A stretch of 64,000 nt of DNA. It comes from UBA11986 sp031402435 (GTDB lineage Bacteria; Bacteroidota; Ignavibacteria; UBA10030; UBA6906). The notes beneath the pieces were generated by a model. The model worked only from the letters and a program-made list of their open reading frames with translations. It searched no databases and was not told where the DNA came from. Within the stretch, counting starts at the first letter, position 1, and every line of letters begins with the position of its first letter. Below, piece by piece: positions 35,271 through 44,154 of the stretch. The translations under genes were made by a program, and so were the position numbers. The DNA lies in the NCBI GenBank assembly GCA_031402435.1, contig JANNSJ010000027.1:1-64000 (forward strand), read 5' to 3'.

Positions 35271-35741
35271 ATGTTACGGGAAGAGCAGGAGATAACAAAC
35301 ACACTGCACCAGGTCGAGGAACCGGGGCATAATGGATCTCTCCATCCTCGTTTAGCGTGGATGATCTGTTACAATGAGACAAAGAGTGCTCAAGAAGTCT
35401 GCCACAAGTTTGGCATCAGCCGGAAAACATTCTACAAATGGCTCAAGCGGTATAAGTATTCCAACGGGGACTCCGCCAGCTTGCAGGATCAGTCGCGCAG
35501 ACCACACAGCTTTCCTCATGCGACACCAGAATCGTGCATTCTTCTGTTGAAACGGCTCAAGGAACAAACGGGATTCGGCCAGAGGCGTTTGAAAGTGTAC
35601 CTTCAAGAGAAGTATAATATCAGTCTTTCCGAACGGACCATTTGGAAAATCCTGAAACGGGTCGAAGAAACAGAACGAGAGATTCTCTCAGGTCGGGAAT
35701 TGGCTACTGAGCACAAAGTAACTTTTTCCGGAGGCATGTAA
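35271..35741 (+). CDS. transposase-like helix-turn-helix protein lacking a catalytic domain
   Basis: 156 residues. Residues about 30-75 form a helix-turn-helix (ICYNETKSAQEVCHKFGISRKTFYKWLKRYK) as in IS481/IS3-type transposases. It is followed by the QDQSRRPHSFPHATPE linker and a second HTH (LLKRLKEQTGFGQRRLKVYLQ...LSERTIWKILKR). In full transposases an rve/DDE integrase domain follows at this point; here the frame ends after 25 further residues. A good ribosome-binding site (CGGGGA) and an intact frame argue that it is expressed. It is either a truncated transposase or a co-opted DNA-binding protein. I found no terminal inverted repeats. Confidence 0.7.
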   Translation: MLREEQEITNTLHQVEEPGHNGSLHPRLAWMICYNETKSAQEVCHKFGISRKTFYKWLKRYKYSNGDSASLQDQSRRPHSFPHATPESCILLLKRLKEQTGFGQRRLKVYLQEKYNISLSERTIWKILKRVEETEREILSGRELATEHKVTFSGGM

Positions 35742-36216
35742 TCTAACATGAATACATGAGCGTGCTTCCATCATCCACCCTTGTCTCCCTGAGATTCTCC
35801 TACCTGCTTTCGCAGCAAATATGAACTTCTTGAAATAGTCTGAACTAAATACCTTTAAGAACATAAGAGCCTAGAGGCCCGGGGGCTTTTGTGTTGCTTC
35901 TCACTTTCTCGTGCATGAACCGGTTTATTATCTATCTTCTGGAGCACATCGCAACAGGCGTTAAAATGGCCTATTCTTCCCGCCTAAAAAGGAAGTTCTC
36001 ATCCATCTGGGAATTGTCTCGAACGAACGTGTAAATCGCAACCTTCAAAGAAAGCACCACATCAATGTTCCAGCATACAGCAGTCTCCACTGACCTTCTA
36101 TATATTTCATCCAAGTCTAACGCGAATACTCGACACTCCGGCATCAGCAATCTAGGAATTCCAGCACGCACCGTTCAGTTAACACGCACCATCACCTGTC
36201 ATCGAGGAGGGATACA
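35742..36216. other. intergenic region with little coding signal
   Basis: 475 bases between the HTH gene and a short secreted-peptide ORF. It contains a possible terminator at 35866-35890. Small minus-strand frames here show no motif or start site that I could support. The lack of genes and the nearby transposase-like protein suggest a site of past insertion or deletion. Confidence 0.45.
35866..35890 (+). terminator. possible hairpin terminator after the HTH gene
   Basis: AGAGCC and GGGGGCTTTT can pair imperfectly around a GC-rich loop (AAGAGCC... GGGGGCTTTTGTG), with a short T run at the end. It lies about 125 bases downstream of the HTH gene. The stem is imperfect, so confidence is low. 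Confidence 0.35.
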
Positions 36217-36336
36217 ATGAAGCAACTATTCATTCTGATAATTGTTCTCTTGTTCGTATGTGTTATAGATTCATTCTCACAAACGCAGTCCTACGTCAAC
36301 CCGGCGATTGCGAGCCACACATGGGATGGACACTAA
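36217..36336 (+). CDS. short ORF encoding a 39-residue peptide with a signal sequence
   Basis: The ATG at 36217 is preceded by GAGGAGGG with about 5-base spacing, the strongest ribosome-binding site in this neighbourhood. The peptide starts MKQLFILIIVLLFVCVID, then SFSQTQSYVNP, and stops at TAA 36334-36336. The first 22 residues look like a classical signal peptide (cleavage after SFSQ). The remaining 17 residues could be a small secreted peptide, or the surviving start of a larger secreted protein lost by a stop or deletion. No family was recognised. Confidence 0.55.
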   Translation: MKQLFILIIVLLFVCVIDSFSQTQSYVNPAIASHTWDGH

Positions 36337-36436
36337 GCAACGTATTCGCCAGGCGAACCAAAGAACACCTTGCAGCCTTCTGATACCTAGGAACACTTCT
36401 GAGGTAACATCACTCTAACAGCCAGAGGCAGTCGTC

Positions 36437-36694
36437 ATGCACGAGTACTTCAAGAATTTGAACACCGTCGATCCCCTGTTTCACGCTCTTATCTTGTCAA
36501 GGATTCGCCTGATCCAGGAACGAGAGGGCGCGAGCTTCGTCTCTATCGATGATCTCACGGAGGAGGATGAACTGGAAATTCTACGCGAGTACTGCATGAC
36601 GCTGCACAAAGAGTACCGGACACTTCGTACAATTTTCCTGGAGAATATGCACGTAAGCGGCCGCTCAGTGGGGTTCAAACACAGCTCAAATTAG
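36437..36694 (+). CDS. small uncharacterised acidic helical protein
   Basis: 85 residues, no signal peptide or membrane helix, preceded by AGAGGCAG at moderate spacing. The centre is acidic and helix-prone (SIDDLTEEDELEILREYCMTLHKEYRTLRTIFLENM). I do not recognise the family. It is followed by a strong bidirectional terminator, which supports it being a real transcription unit end. Confidence 0.55.
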   Translation: MHEYFKNLNTVDPLFHALILSRIRLIQEREGASFVSIDDLTEEDELEILREYCMTLHKEYRTLRTIFLENMHVSGRSVGFKHSSN

Positions 36695-36747
36695 CTTCAA
36701 AGAACTTACCTCTAGCCTGAAGTCGCAGTCAACACCCTCAACATGGT

Positions 36748-36775
36748 AATGCCCCGGTCAAATCGTCGGGGCATT
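36748..36775. terminator. bidirectional intrinsic terminator
   Basis: Perfect 9-bp arms AATGCCCCG (36748-36756) and CGGGGCATT (36767-36775) enclose a 10-base loop. They lie between convergent genes ending at 36694 and 36805. Confidence 0.8.
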
Positions 36776-36804
36776 TCCATATCAAGGTCAGGGTGTGAGT
36801 TTCT

Positions 36805-39800
36805 CTAACGTATCTTGGCAAGCTTTTCGACGGAGGTTTCCATCTTCCCTTCTCCCTTTATCGTCAGTTGGTAGAAGTAGTATCCGTTTGCAAGTTCATC
36901 ACCATCAGAATCCCTGCCATCCCAAAACACGCGATTGAACCCACGCTGGAGTTGGCTTTGTGAAAGAACCAACTCACGGATGCGACGCCCGGCTATGGTA
37001 AAAATGCGAATGCTCAATTCTTCCGGGGGAGATTGACCCGTGAGGATAAACGTAAAATATGTGCTCGTTGCAAATGGGTTCGGGTAGTTGTAGAGGCGGA
37101 TAACACTCATCTCATCCCTGCTGTTCACCGTCACTGATTGCTCAAGAGTGTCAAGTCCTCCGAGAGAAGTCACATCAACAACCCGCACTTTCAGCTCATG
37201 TTGTCCGTTGGAGAGACTTGGCGCAAATGTGAGTTCATCTCCGCTTTCAGCAATCGCCTTCTGATCATCAAGTACGGGTGTGCCAGAAACAAAGGGCCTA
37301 TTGTCCACAACGAACTCCGTGCGCCGTATACCATGGCCGCTTTCCTGCTTCGGAAGTCGTACAAGAAGCTTGGGCTGTGGTGCAACATAGTCCCCGTCCA
37401 TGAGCTGCGTGCCGTCAGCAAATAAACGGATCCCCGATGTCGTTGACCCCAGGACTTTGAATGTGTAATACGCGTTGTTATTATCTGGTACGAGGTCCTT
37501 GTACTTCTTTGAAGGTGAGACATTCACCTGCAGCGTCACCCAGCGGGAGAAATTTGTCGTTGGAATGGAAATTGTTGTAGACTTTAGTCCATTCACAGGG
37601 ATCGTGTCGAGCATCGCCGACGCAATGGGCCGGGCCTTGTTGAACTTATCAAATACCGAAACGACTATACGAGCACTGTCAACACCGCCGAAACCGATAT
37701 TGTACACAGTCACCGGCAGATTGAGCTGAGTCCTCTTCTGGATTGTCAGATCCTGCACGCCAACTGTCCGTGAGCTCACGGCAAGGTCAGAGGAAGGAAG
37801 AAAATCAACCCACCAGTCTTTCAACACAGGGGTTCTTAATGCATCGGTGGCTGAAAGTAACACGGCAGATGCGAGCGCGGTGTATGTGGGACCCGAAGTT
37901 AGGGGATTAAGAAACGCCAGGCTCACGTCAGTGCTGTCGCCTGACAGAATCCGAAGCGTGTCGATTCCACCATTGGCCCTCACACCAAGGAGGGCTATGC
38001 TTGAAGTCGTCGCCGGTGGACTGCTACTATGGCGCCAATGGAATGAATCCCATGACATCGGCGTCGAGAAACCCGTTGTTGTCAACGATCCGGATCCGAA
38101 CGAGTAGTAGTTCGGGATCTGGAGTGACACGATTGCACTGTCATTCGTCAGACTCTCCAATCCGGCGTTTGAGTATCCTTTTCGCCCAATGAAAGCCCAC
38201 GATTGGCCCGCAAGTACCTGTCGGACTGCGCTACTCCCCATTGCTTCGATGGCAACGTAAAGGCTTTCATTGAGCGTTTGGCGTGCATCGTTTATTGCAA
38301 CGATGGCAATATAGTTTCCCGCGGGCGTATTCCTGATGAAATTCATCATGCTGTCCGGATGCCATGGTGTCGTTCCAACACCTCCACCCACTTCGTACAA
38401 ACCATTGAATTCATTCACCCTCATAGCCATCACACCGGTGCCAATAACATAGTTGTAGCCGGTGACAACGATGCCATTTAGCACAATAGTGTTGTACGGG
38501 CCCGGAGGAATAGCACGCACTCCAAATGATCGGGCAATGAGATTGAGGGGTAGATTGGGGGCAATTGTAACCCCGGAATCTGTTACTGCTGCCTGTTTCA
38601 AGTGCTCGCGGTTAAACTGTCGGGGCGAATATTCCCTCCACCGCACCAGCGGAAAAGAAGGCAAGAGGGATGAAGTGACAAATGATGATACAACCCAGTT
38701 GCCCTGCAACGTACCGTCCACAGTTCTGGCTCTCCAAAAGTAGACTTGATTGTTCACCAGGTTGGGCGTAGTCCATTGTCCGCTGACCGGACCGGGTGAC
38801 ACCGCTGAAGAGGAAATCCTGAATGGCGAATCAAACGTTGCCACCGTATCAAGTTCGAAGAAATATTGGAAACCGACGGAGTCCAATCCCAATGGACTGG
38901 TAACCACCAGAGTCTGTAGGCCCGGTGAGACAACCATATTGTTGAATGGTTTTACAACTGAAAGAAGATTGGCGTAGATGTATTGATCTACGGAAGCCAC
39001 ATTGTTTGCCTCGTTAACCTCCGTGATGCCGTTCGTAGGATCAAGAGTTACTGTCAACGTGTGCCTGCCAACCTTCTCGGCGGCGGCCCACGGAACGAAC
39101 AGCGTATCACGGCTGAGCGTTCGTGCGATTTTCTTATTGGAGATGATCGGTGTGCTCTGGCTGTTATAGACGTCCATGATTGTCACGCCGACACTATCCA
39201 ATGGTACGAGGCCATAATTATGAACACTCACCCGAATCGTGAATATCGAATCGTTGGGTGATGGTGTCAACGTGTTGAGCGCAATATCCTGTGTCGTCAA
39301 CGCCAAATCCGGTGAACGGGGCATCGCCAGGCGTGTCAGCGGATCCCCAAGCAATGGGTTCAGGTTGACCATGGCGACGTAGACATAGAAATTGCCGTAT
39401 GTCTGCCAGAGCCTGATGCGGGCGGCCGTCGTCAACGACCCGAGATCCCGTATATTATTCTTCACACCTTCAAGAAAATACTGATTCAATGACGCACCGG
39501 CATTGGCATACCCGAGCGATGATGATGCCCAGGACGCTATCGAGCCACGATTGTCCGCCAGAACAAATTCTTCGGCAAGCATTTTCTTTGAAGGTTCAGC
39601 AAATGCTCCAACGTTACAACTCACTGACGACAGAAAGGGAAGCCTGCCATTCGTGTTTTCAAGTGTGTTGGGATCGCCGATATCCACGCCCCATACTCTT
39701 CCTCCTGAGTGTCCGAGGAAGTTCATATAGACAAGGCCGTCACGCACAAGATCACGCATCGGTTGTTTCCATTCCCCGTCAATCACTGCAAGTGAGCTTT

Positions 39801-42204
39801 TATATATCCTGAATGGAGTGCCACCGATCGGTGGTGGTGTTACGTATGAACCAATGGCAAAGTTTGAAAGGTTGTTAAATGATCCCTGTTCGCCTAGTGT
39901 GTTGCCACCGGTAATAAACATGAAGTTCTTATTCCAGTCACCAAGAGTGTAATTGTCATAGCTCATAAGTTTCGCGACAGCCCGTTGGGCTTGCCCTGTA
40001 TCACGTACGGGAATTCTCCCAATCAGCAGCGTTGAAAGGAATGTCGTGTCAGGATTGAAACAACCGAACCAGTTATCACCAGCCGGAACACCGTAGGCCG
40101 GAACAAAATTCAACTCAGTTGTCGATGCAATGTAGTGATGAAAGTCCCACGATGCATCCCCGAACATCAGCACGTACGTGAGCGCCGGAGCAGGCCAGTT
40201 GAGATATGCATGTCGGAGAAAGTTTTTAATCACGGTCGCGTTAAGCATCCCGTAGTTGAACTCATCATAGATCTCCTGCACGTCAACCACTTTCACACGG
40301 ACACCATTGACCGATTGCCTGTGAGCGGCAAGTTGCTGGGCTGCCGGAAGGAAAAGTCTGTGCGAGATGATCAGATAGTCCGCACCAGCTATGTTAACGC
40401 GAATGTCAGCGAAGACTTTGGAATCAAGCGGCAAAACTGGTCTTTGCCCTCCGGTAGACACTACTAGATAGTTCTTCACAGTCGAGAACGTGTCGCGAAA
40501 CGCAATGGAATAGCCGGAAAGTGAATCACCGGTGACTATCCCGCCTATAACCTTTCTTTTTCCTGTAAGATCAAAAATATCTATCGAAGAATTGCTAAAC
40601 CCGGTGACGGTGAAAAGCGCCGGGTTCGTCCCCGATGAAGGCGGAGATTGAAAGAATAACTGATTACCTTGCGCCTGCAAACTTCGTTGGTAGTCGATCT
40701 CAAACCAATCAAGATAGAACTGATTGGGAATGCTCGCAGTGGGAATCGACCGAATCTTCAAATCATTGACGAGCTGCTGGCTCCTTGAGAAACCGTTGAT
40801 GAATGAAGTTGGGAACGTTGTACTGACAAGTTGTTCAGTCCGGCCTTGGAACATTAGTTCGTTCACCAGGGAGTCATTGATAAAGAGCTTTGCGTCATGG
40901 TCCACCTGATTGAAGTGTGGTGTTGTGCTGAAGAGGCGCAAACGAAGTGTTGACGTCGGCCCGTTCGTTGCATCAATGTTGTCAATGGTAAAAGGATGAC
41001 TATTCAAGGTCCCAGGGAAGTAATAATCCCACACCCAGCCTTCGCCGGGGACGGGGCCATTATCCGTTATCTCGACGTCGCCCGTGCCTTCATAGTAATC
41101 GGTGGTCTGCTCGAAGTGCCGGGTCACTTTCGCTGAGATGATGTTCAAACCAGCAGGACCACCCGGCTGAAGAACGCTGGCGAATCGCTGCCCCTGCACC
41201 GATCCGCCCCACGTCAACCAGTACATGTTGGTATCTGTATAGAAATCAAGATACGTTGAGTCGCCATGGTTCATCAATGCATAAAACTCGATCGTCGTAT
41301 CAGGCCGAATGAAGAGGGGAATCTCCTGTCCTTTCCCGAACATTTGAAGTGTGTTGATATCAATCAGTGAAGTGTTTGCACCTGCTGCCGCAAGGTCAGA
41401 TTTCGTCACTCTGTACCAGCCATCTTCTGCAATGCGTATTCGATAATATGTCCTGCCTGTTTCAAACCAATCACGCGTCGGGTCGACTCCACGGTTTGTC
41501 TGTTGGTCAACAATCGTTGTGCGCCATTGCTTTGCCTGATCATAGTTCCACAATACATCCTTGTACACATGTTCAAACTGCGGGTCAGGTGAAGCAGAAG
41601 TCGCCGGCGGATCAAATGGTTTCCCGGTTGACGAAACTATTCGAATGTTGAGCGTGGCTTTCACAAGTCGCTTCAACACTCTTGACACCGGGTTGTACTG
41701 GTACGGCGCAATTCTAACAGTGCTCAAACATTGATGACGAATTCTATACGAAGAACCAGCTAGGAGCATCTGCGAGGGGAAGAACCTGTTCTGAGCATAA
41801 TAGGTCGCGTTTTTGTTATAGTGGGGTATCGCCTCCTTCTCTTCCGTGTAGGTGTAGGAAGGATTTGGCGCAACAAGTTGATTGATGGATTCCGTGTAGA
41901 TCGGGTCAACGATGTCCACGCGGAGGTCTGCACCTTCGGGTACACCAAGACTCAAAGCGTCAATGGGCAACTGCGGCTTCCCGGGTTCCCCGTCAAAGCC
42001 AGCAGCCCCTCCGGTAAACAGAAGATGAGACACACCATCAATAATAATTGAAGTGGAAGGAATAAGCGTGGATATATATTCAATCTGCCAACCGTCGGCA
42101 TTCTGCTGTTTCAGAACAAACGAGGATGAGCTCGATTGCTGATCCGCACTCGATTGCATAGTACATGCAAGCAGGAAACAAAATGCAACAAGCGCATTTC
42201 TCAT
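36805..42204 (-). CDS. giant C25-family (PorU2/gingipain-like) T9SS protein with ILEI-like and CARDB-like domains
   Basis: 1799 residues with an N-terminal signal sequence. Around residues 600-960 lies a caspase-fold C25 peptidase domain (ADYLIISHRLFLPAAQQLAAHR; YVLMFGDASWDFHHY; LIGRIPV). The candidate catalytic His is in NFLGHSGGRVW (about 831) and the Cys in SSVSCNVGAFAEP (about 863). CARDB-like adhesion modules follow (about 980-1090 and 1430-1550). Between them, about 1222-1352, is a segment resembling the ILEI/PANDER carbohydrate-binding fold (IVLNGIVVTGYNY, DARQTLNESLYVAIEAMGSS, SWAFIGRKG). A FlgD-like T9SS domain ends the protein. NCBI names similar long proteins putative sortase PorU2. 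Its start overlaps the glycan-locus gene by 4 nt. Confidence 0.82.
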   Translation of the reverse strand: MRNALVAFCFLLACTMQSSADQQSSSSSFVLKQQNADGWQIEYISTLIPSTSIIIDGVSHLLFTGGAAGFDGEPGKPQLPIDALSLGVPEGADLRVDIVDPIYTESINQLVAPNPSYTYTEEKEAIPHYNKNATYYAQNRFFPSQMLLAGSSYRIRHQCLSTVRIAPYQYNPVSRVLKRLVKATLNIRIVSSTGKPFDPPATSASPDPQFEHVYKDVLWNYDQAKQWRTTIVDQQTNRGVDPTRDWFETGRTYYRIRIAEDGWYRVTKSDLAAAGANTSLIDINTLQMFGKGQEIPLFIRPDTTIEFYALMNHGDSTYLDFYTDTNMYWLTWGGSVQGQRFASVLQPGGPAGLNIISAKVTRHFEQTTDYYEGTGDVEITDNGPVPGEGWVWDYYFPGTLNSHPFTIDNIDATNGPTSTLRLRLFSTTPHFNQVDHDAKLFINDSLVNELMFQGRTEQLVSTTFPTSFINGFSRSQQLVNDLKIRSIPTASIPNQFYLDWFEIDYQRSLQAQGNQLFFQSPPSSGTNPALFTVTGFSNSSIDIFDLTGKRKVIGGIVTGDSLSGYSIAFRDTFSTVKNYLVVSTGGQRPVLPLDSKVFADIRVNIAGADYLIISHRLFLPAAQQLAAHRQSVNGVRVKVVDVQEIYDEFNYGMLNATVIKNFLRHAYLNWPAPALTYVLMFGDASWDFHHYIASTTELNFVPAYGVPAGDNWFGCFNPDTTFLSTLLIGRIPVRDTGQAQRAVAKLMSYDNYTLGDWNKNFMFITGGNTLGEQGSFNNLSNFAIGSYVTPPPIGGTPFRIYKSSLAVIDGEWKQPMRDLVRDGLVYMNFLGHSGGRVWGVDIGDPNTLENTNGRLPFLSSVSCNVGAFAEPSKKMLAEEFVLADNRGSIASWASSSLGYANAGASLNQYFLEGVKNNIRDLGSLTTAARIRLWQTYGNFYVYVAMVNLNPLLGDPLTRLAMPRSPDLALTTQDIALNTLTPSPNDSIFTIRVSVHNYGLVPLDSVGVTIMDVYNSQSTPIISNKKIARTLSRDTLFVPWAAAEKVGRHTLTVTLDPTNGITEVNEANNVASVDQYIYANLLSVVKPFNNMVVSPGLQTLVVTSPLGLDSVGFQYFFELDTVATFDSPFRISSSAVSPGPVSGQWTTPNLVNNQVYFWRARTVDGTLQGNWVVSSFVTSSLLPSFPLVRWREYSPRQFNREHLKQAAVTDSGVTIAPNLPLNLIARSFGVRAIPPGPYNTIVLNGIVVTGYNYVIGTGVMAMRVNEFNGLYEVGGGVGTTPWHPDSMMNFIRNTPAGNYIAIVAINDARQTLNESLYVAIEAMGSSAVRQVLAGQSWAFIGRKGYSNAGLESLTNDSAIVSLQIPNYYSFGSGSLTTTGFSTPMSWDSFHWRHSSSPPATTSSIALLGVRANGGIDTLRILSGDSTDVSLAFLNPLTSGPTYTALASAVLLSATDALRTPVLKDWWVDFLPSSDLAVSSRTVGVQDLTIQKRTQLNLPVTVYNIGFGGVDSARIVVSVFDKFNKARPIASAMLDTIPVNGLKSTTISIPTTNFSRWVTLQVNVSPSKKYKDLVPDNNNAYYTFKVLGSTTSGIRLFADGTQLMDGDYVAPQPKLLVRLPKQESGHGIRRTEFVVDNRPFVSGTPVLDDQKAIAESGDELTFAPSLSNGQHELKVRVVDVTSLGGLDTLEQSVTVNSRDEMSVIRLYNYPNPFATSTYFTFILTGQSPPEELSIRIFTIAGRRIRELVLSQSQLQRGFNRVFWDGRDSDGDELANGYYFYQLTIKGEGKMETSVEKLAKIR

Positions 42205-42953
42205 GATTGTCTTCCTTCAGTTAGGCGTTGTAGGAAGATACGAAATATGAACATTGGATTCCCCAACAAATAGCGTTTCCAGAGCCGTCGAGGTTCTTGG
42301 AGAAACCTATGTAACCACTCCATTCCATTCTTTGACATCCATTCAGGTGCAACGATTTTCTCTCCCGCAAGGGAGTCAATCATCCCTCCGCATGGAAGGA
42401 AGGCATTCACTGCCAGACGCGTGAAATTCCGCTTTATCCATGCCTCTTGATCCGGCATTCCAAATCCTACAAAAAGCACACCGGGCTTCAGCACATTTAT
42501 CAACTCAACGACCTCGTCATTTTCAATCCCCGATTTGTCAAAAAAACCATGGTGGTATCCAACGAGTTTTAAACGAGGATAACGGTCACAAAGCCGGTTG
42601 GCTGCTTCGGCGATACCATCAGGTTGCCCGCCCAGAAGGTACACACTGATGTGTTTTTCTTGAAGCAGTCCACTAAGATCCCATATCCAATGGGTCAGTG
42701 CAGTTCGGGATGGGGGCACTGCTCCGAGTATTCTGGCCCCGAACCTGATTCCCTCCCCGTCGCAATAGAGGATATCTGAGCTGTTCAGGAATTCCCTGAA
42801 CTCACGGTTCCTCTGCACAATGTTGATTGCATGAACATTTGCATACGAGAACCTCATCTTCCATTTCTGCTCAACACAATTTACAATAGCTCGCCCCAAA
42901 TCTTCAGCATCAATATCATCAACCCATACTCCAAGAATATTAACTTTAGACAT
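42201..42953 (-). CDS. WecG/TagA/CpsF family glycosyltransferase
   Basis: 250 residues. Members (GT26) transfer N-acetylmannosamine or related sugars to a lipid-linked GlcNAc. The motifs TYANVHAINIVQ-like YANVHAINIVQRNREFREFLNSSDILYCDGEGIRFGARILG, VYLLGGQPDGIAEAANRL and LFVGFGMPDQEAWIKRN are characteristic. It is the last gene of the glycan locus, overlapping the GT9 gene before it by 8 nt and the C25 gene after it by 4 nt. Confidence 0.94.
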   Translation of the reverse strand: MSKVNILGVWVDDIDAEDLGRAIVNCVEQKWKMRFSYANVHAINIVQRNREFREFLNSSDILYCDGEGIRFGARILGAVPPSRTALTHWIWDLSGLLQEKHISVYLLGGQPDGIAEAANRLCDRYPRLKLVGYHHGFFDKSGIENDEVVELINVLKPGVLFVGFGMPDQEAWIKRNFTRLAVNAFLPCGGMIDSLAGEKIVAPEWMSKNGMEWLHRFLQEPRRLWKRYLLGNPMFIFRIFLQRLTEGRQS

Positions 42954-44091
42954 TAGTAGGTGCGGTGTTCTGTGTCTGGCTTTGCTTTAATACTCGCGAT
43001 ACTGTGGAGAACACTTCATCGGCACTGTGCAATGTCATACATGAGCTATCAGGTCGAATACACTTGCGCTGATCGCATGGTGAACAGTCTACTTTCTTGT
43101 AGAGGTATGCATCATAACTGAATCGTGGAGGAGCTGTCAACTCAGGTGGAGCAGGACCAAACAACCCGACGGTGGGAACATTCATCATTGCAGCCAGATG
43201 CAACGGACCGGAATCGTTGCCAATAATTAGCGACGATTTCTTCATAAGCACAGCAACTTCCAACAAATCAGACGAGGCAACAACCCGGATTCGAGGATTA
43301 CTCACCAATAAACTATTGATAATGGTTGCGTCCTTTTCCTCGCATGATATGAGCACATCATGATCGAGTTCACTTGCTATCCTGATGGCAAGGCCGATGA
43401 ACTTTGCAAGGGGCCAGTTCCTATACTCCCATCCCGTGAAGGGATGCATCATTACATACTTGCTCTTGTGAATGGGCAACTTTCCATTCAAACGTTCCCA
43501 AATATTCTGGAAGATATCGGGCTTGAGGTTTGCCCTGTGATCTCTTTGCATCGGGGCTATGCCTAATGCTGAACATATCTTCGCCGGCCGTTCATAAATA
43601 TTCTCCAATGCATATTGTGCGTGCGTCGGAAGTTGAAACCCAAATGCCGCAACAGATGTAGACTCAAGGAATGGAGTAAGAGAATCAACATAAGACAGAT
43701 AGCCCAGTTTGTACCGCGTATCGCTCGCCAATGCAACCATCACATTCCTCCGTGGTGGACTCATGCTGACAGAAAGATCGACAGTATGTTTTCTTGCCAA
43801 CCGGAACGCATGTAACAACCCACCAGCACTCTGGGGATTGGCAACTCCTATGAATTCAACGTTCAATTCGATTGCTCGCAACAAGGAAACATACTGCATG
43901 TCCACCAAGACCTGCATATCAGCATTGAAGAAGCATTGAAGCCGGGCAAGCGACGGCAACATCACGATGATATCACCAAGGCGGGAAAGCTCTATTACGA
44001 GAATGGAACGGATGGAAGAAGGATCGAAATCCTCAGCCGATTTCTGAGAAGCGACCAGTCGTAAAGAACCAATGAGCGCTCTCTGAAGCAA
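42946..44091 (-). CDS. glycosyltransferase family 9 (heptosyltransferase-like)
   Basis: 381 residues with the GT9 architecture. The N-terminal ILVIELSRLGDIIVMLPSLARLQ is followed by VMMHPFTGWEYRNWPLAKFIGLA and the signature LIIGNDSGPLHLAAMMNVPTVGLFGPAPPELTAPP. Near the C-terminus, VDCSPCDQRKCIRPDSSCM is a short cysteine cluster found in a subset of the family. The donor sugar is unknown. It is a second GT9 paralogue in the window, distinct from that at 21871. Confidence 0.9.
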   Translation of the reverse strand: MLQRALIGSLRLVASQKSAEDFDPSSIRSILVIELSRLGDIIVMLPSLARLQCFFNADMQVLVDMQYVSLLRAIELNVEFIGVANPQSAGGLLHAFRLARKHTVDLSVSMSPPRRNVMVALASDTRYKLGYLSYVDSLTPFLESTSVAAFGFQLPTHAQYALENIYERPAKICSALGIAPMQRDHRANLKPDIFQNIWERLNGKLPIHKSKYVMMHPFTGWEYRNWPLAKFIGLAIRIASELDHDVLISCEEKDATIINSLLVSNPRIRVVASSDLLEVAVLMKKSSLIIGNDSGPLHLAAMMNVPTVGLFGPAPPELTAPPRFSYDAYLYKKVDCSPCDQRKCIRPDSSCMTLHSADEVFSTVSRVLKQSQTQNTAPTNV

Positions 44092-44154
44092 GACTCCTGC
44101 ACCTGCTGAGTTATTAAATGAACTGCAGAAAATTACACAAATCCACGACGATAT

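Noticed and set aside
35271..35741. A complete insertion sequence
   Set aside because: No DDE/rve catalytic domain, no terminal inverted repeats and no target-site duplication could be found around the HTH gene.
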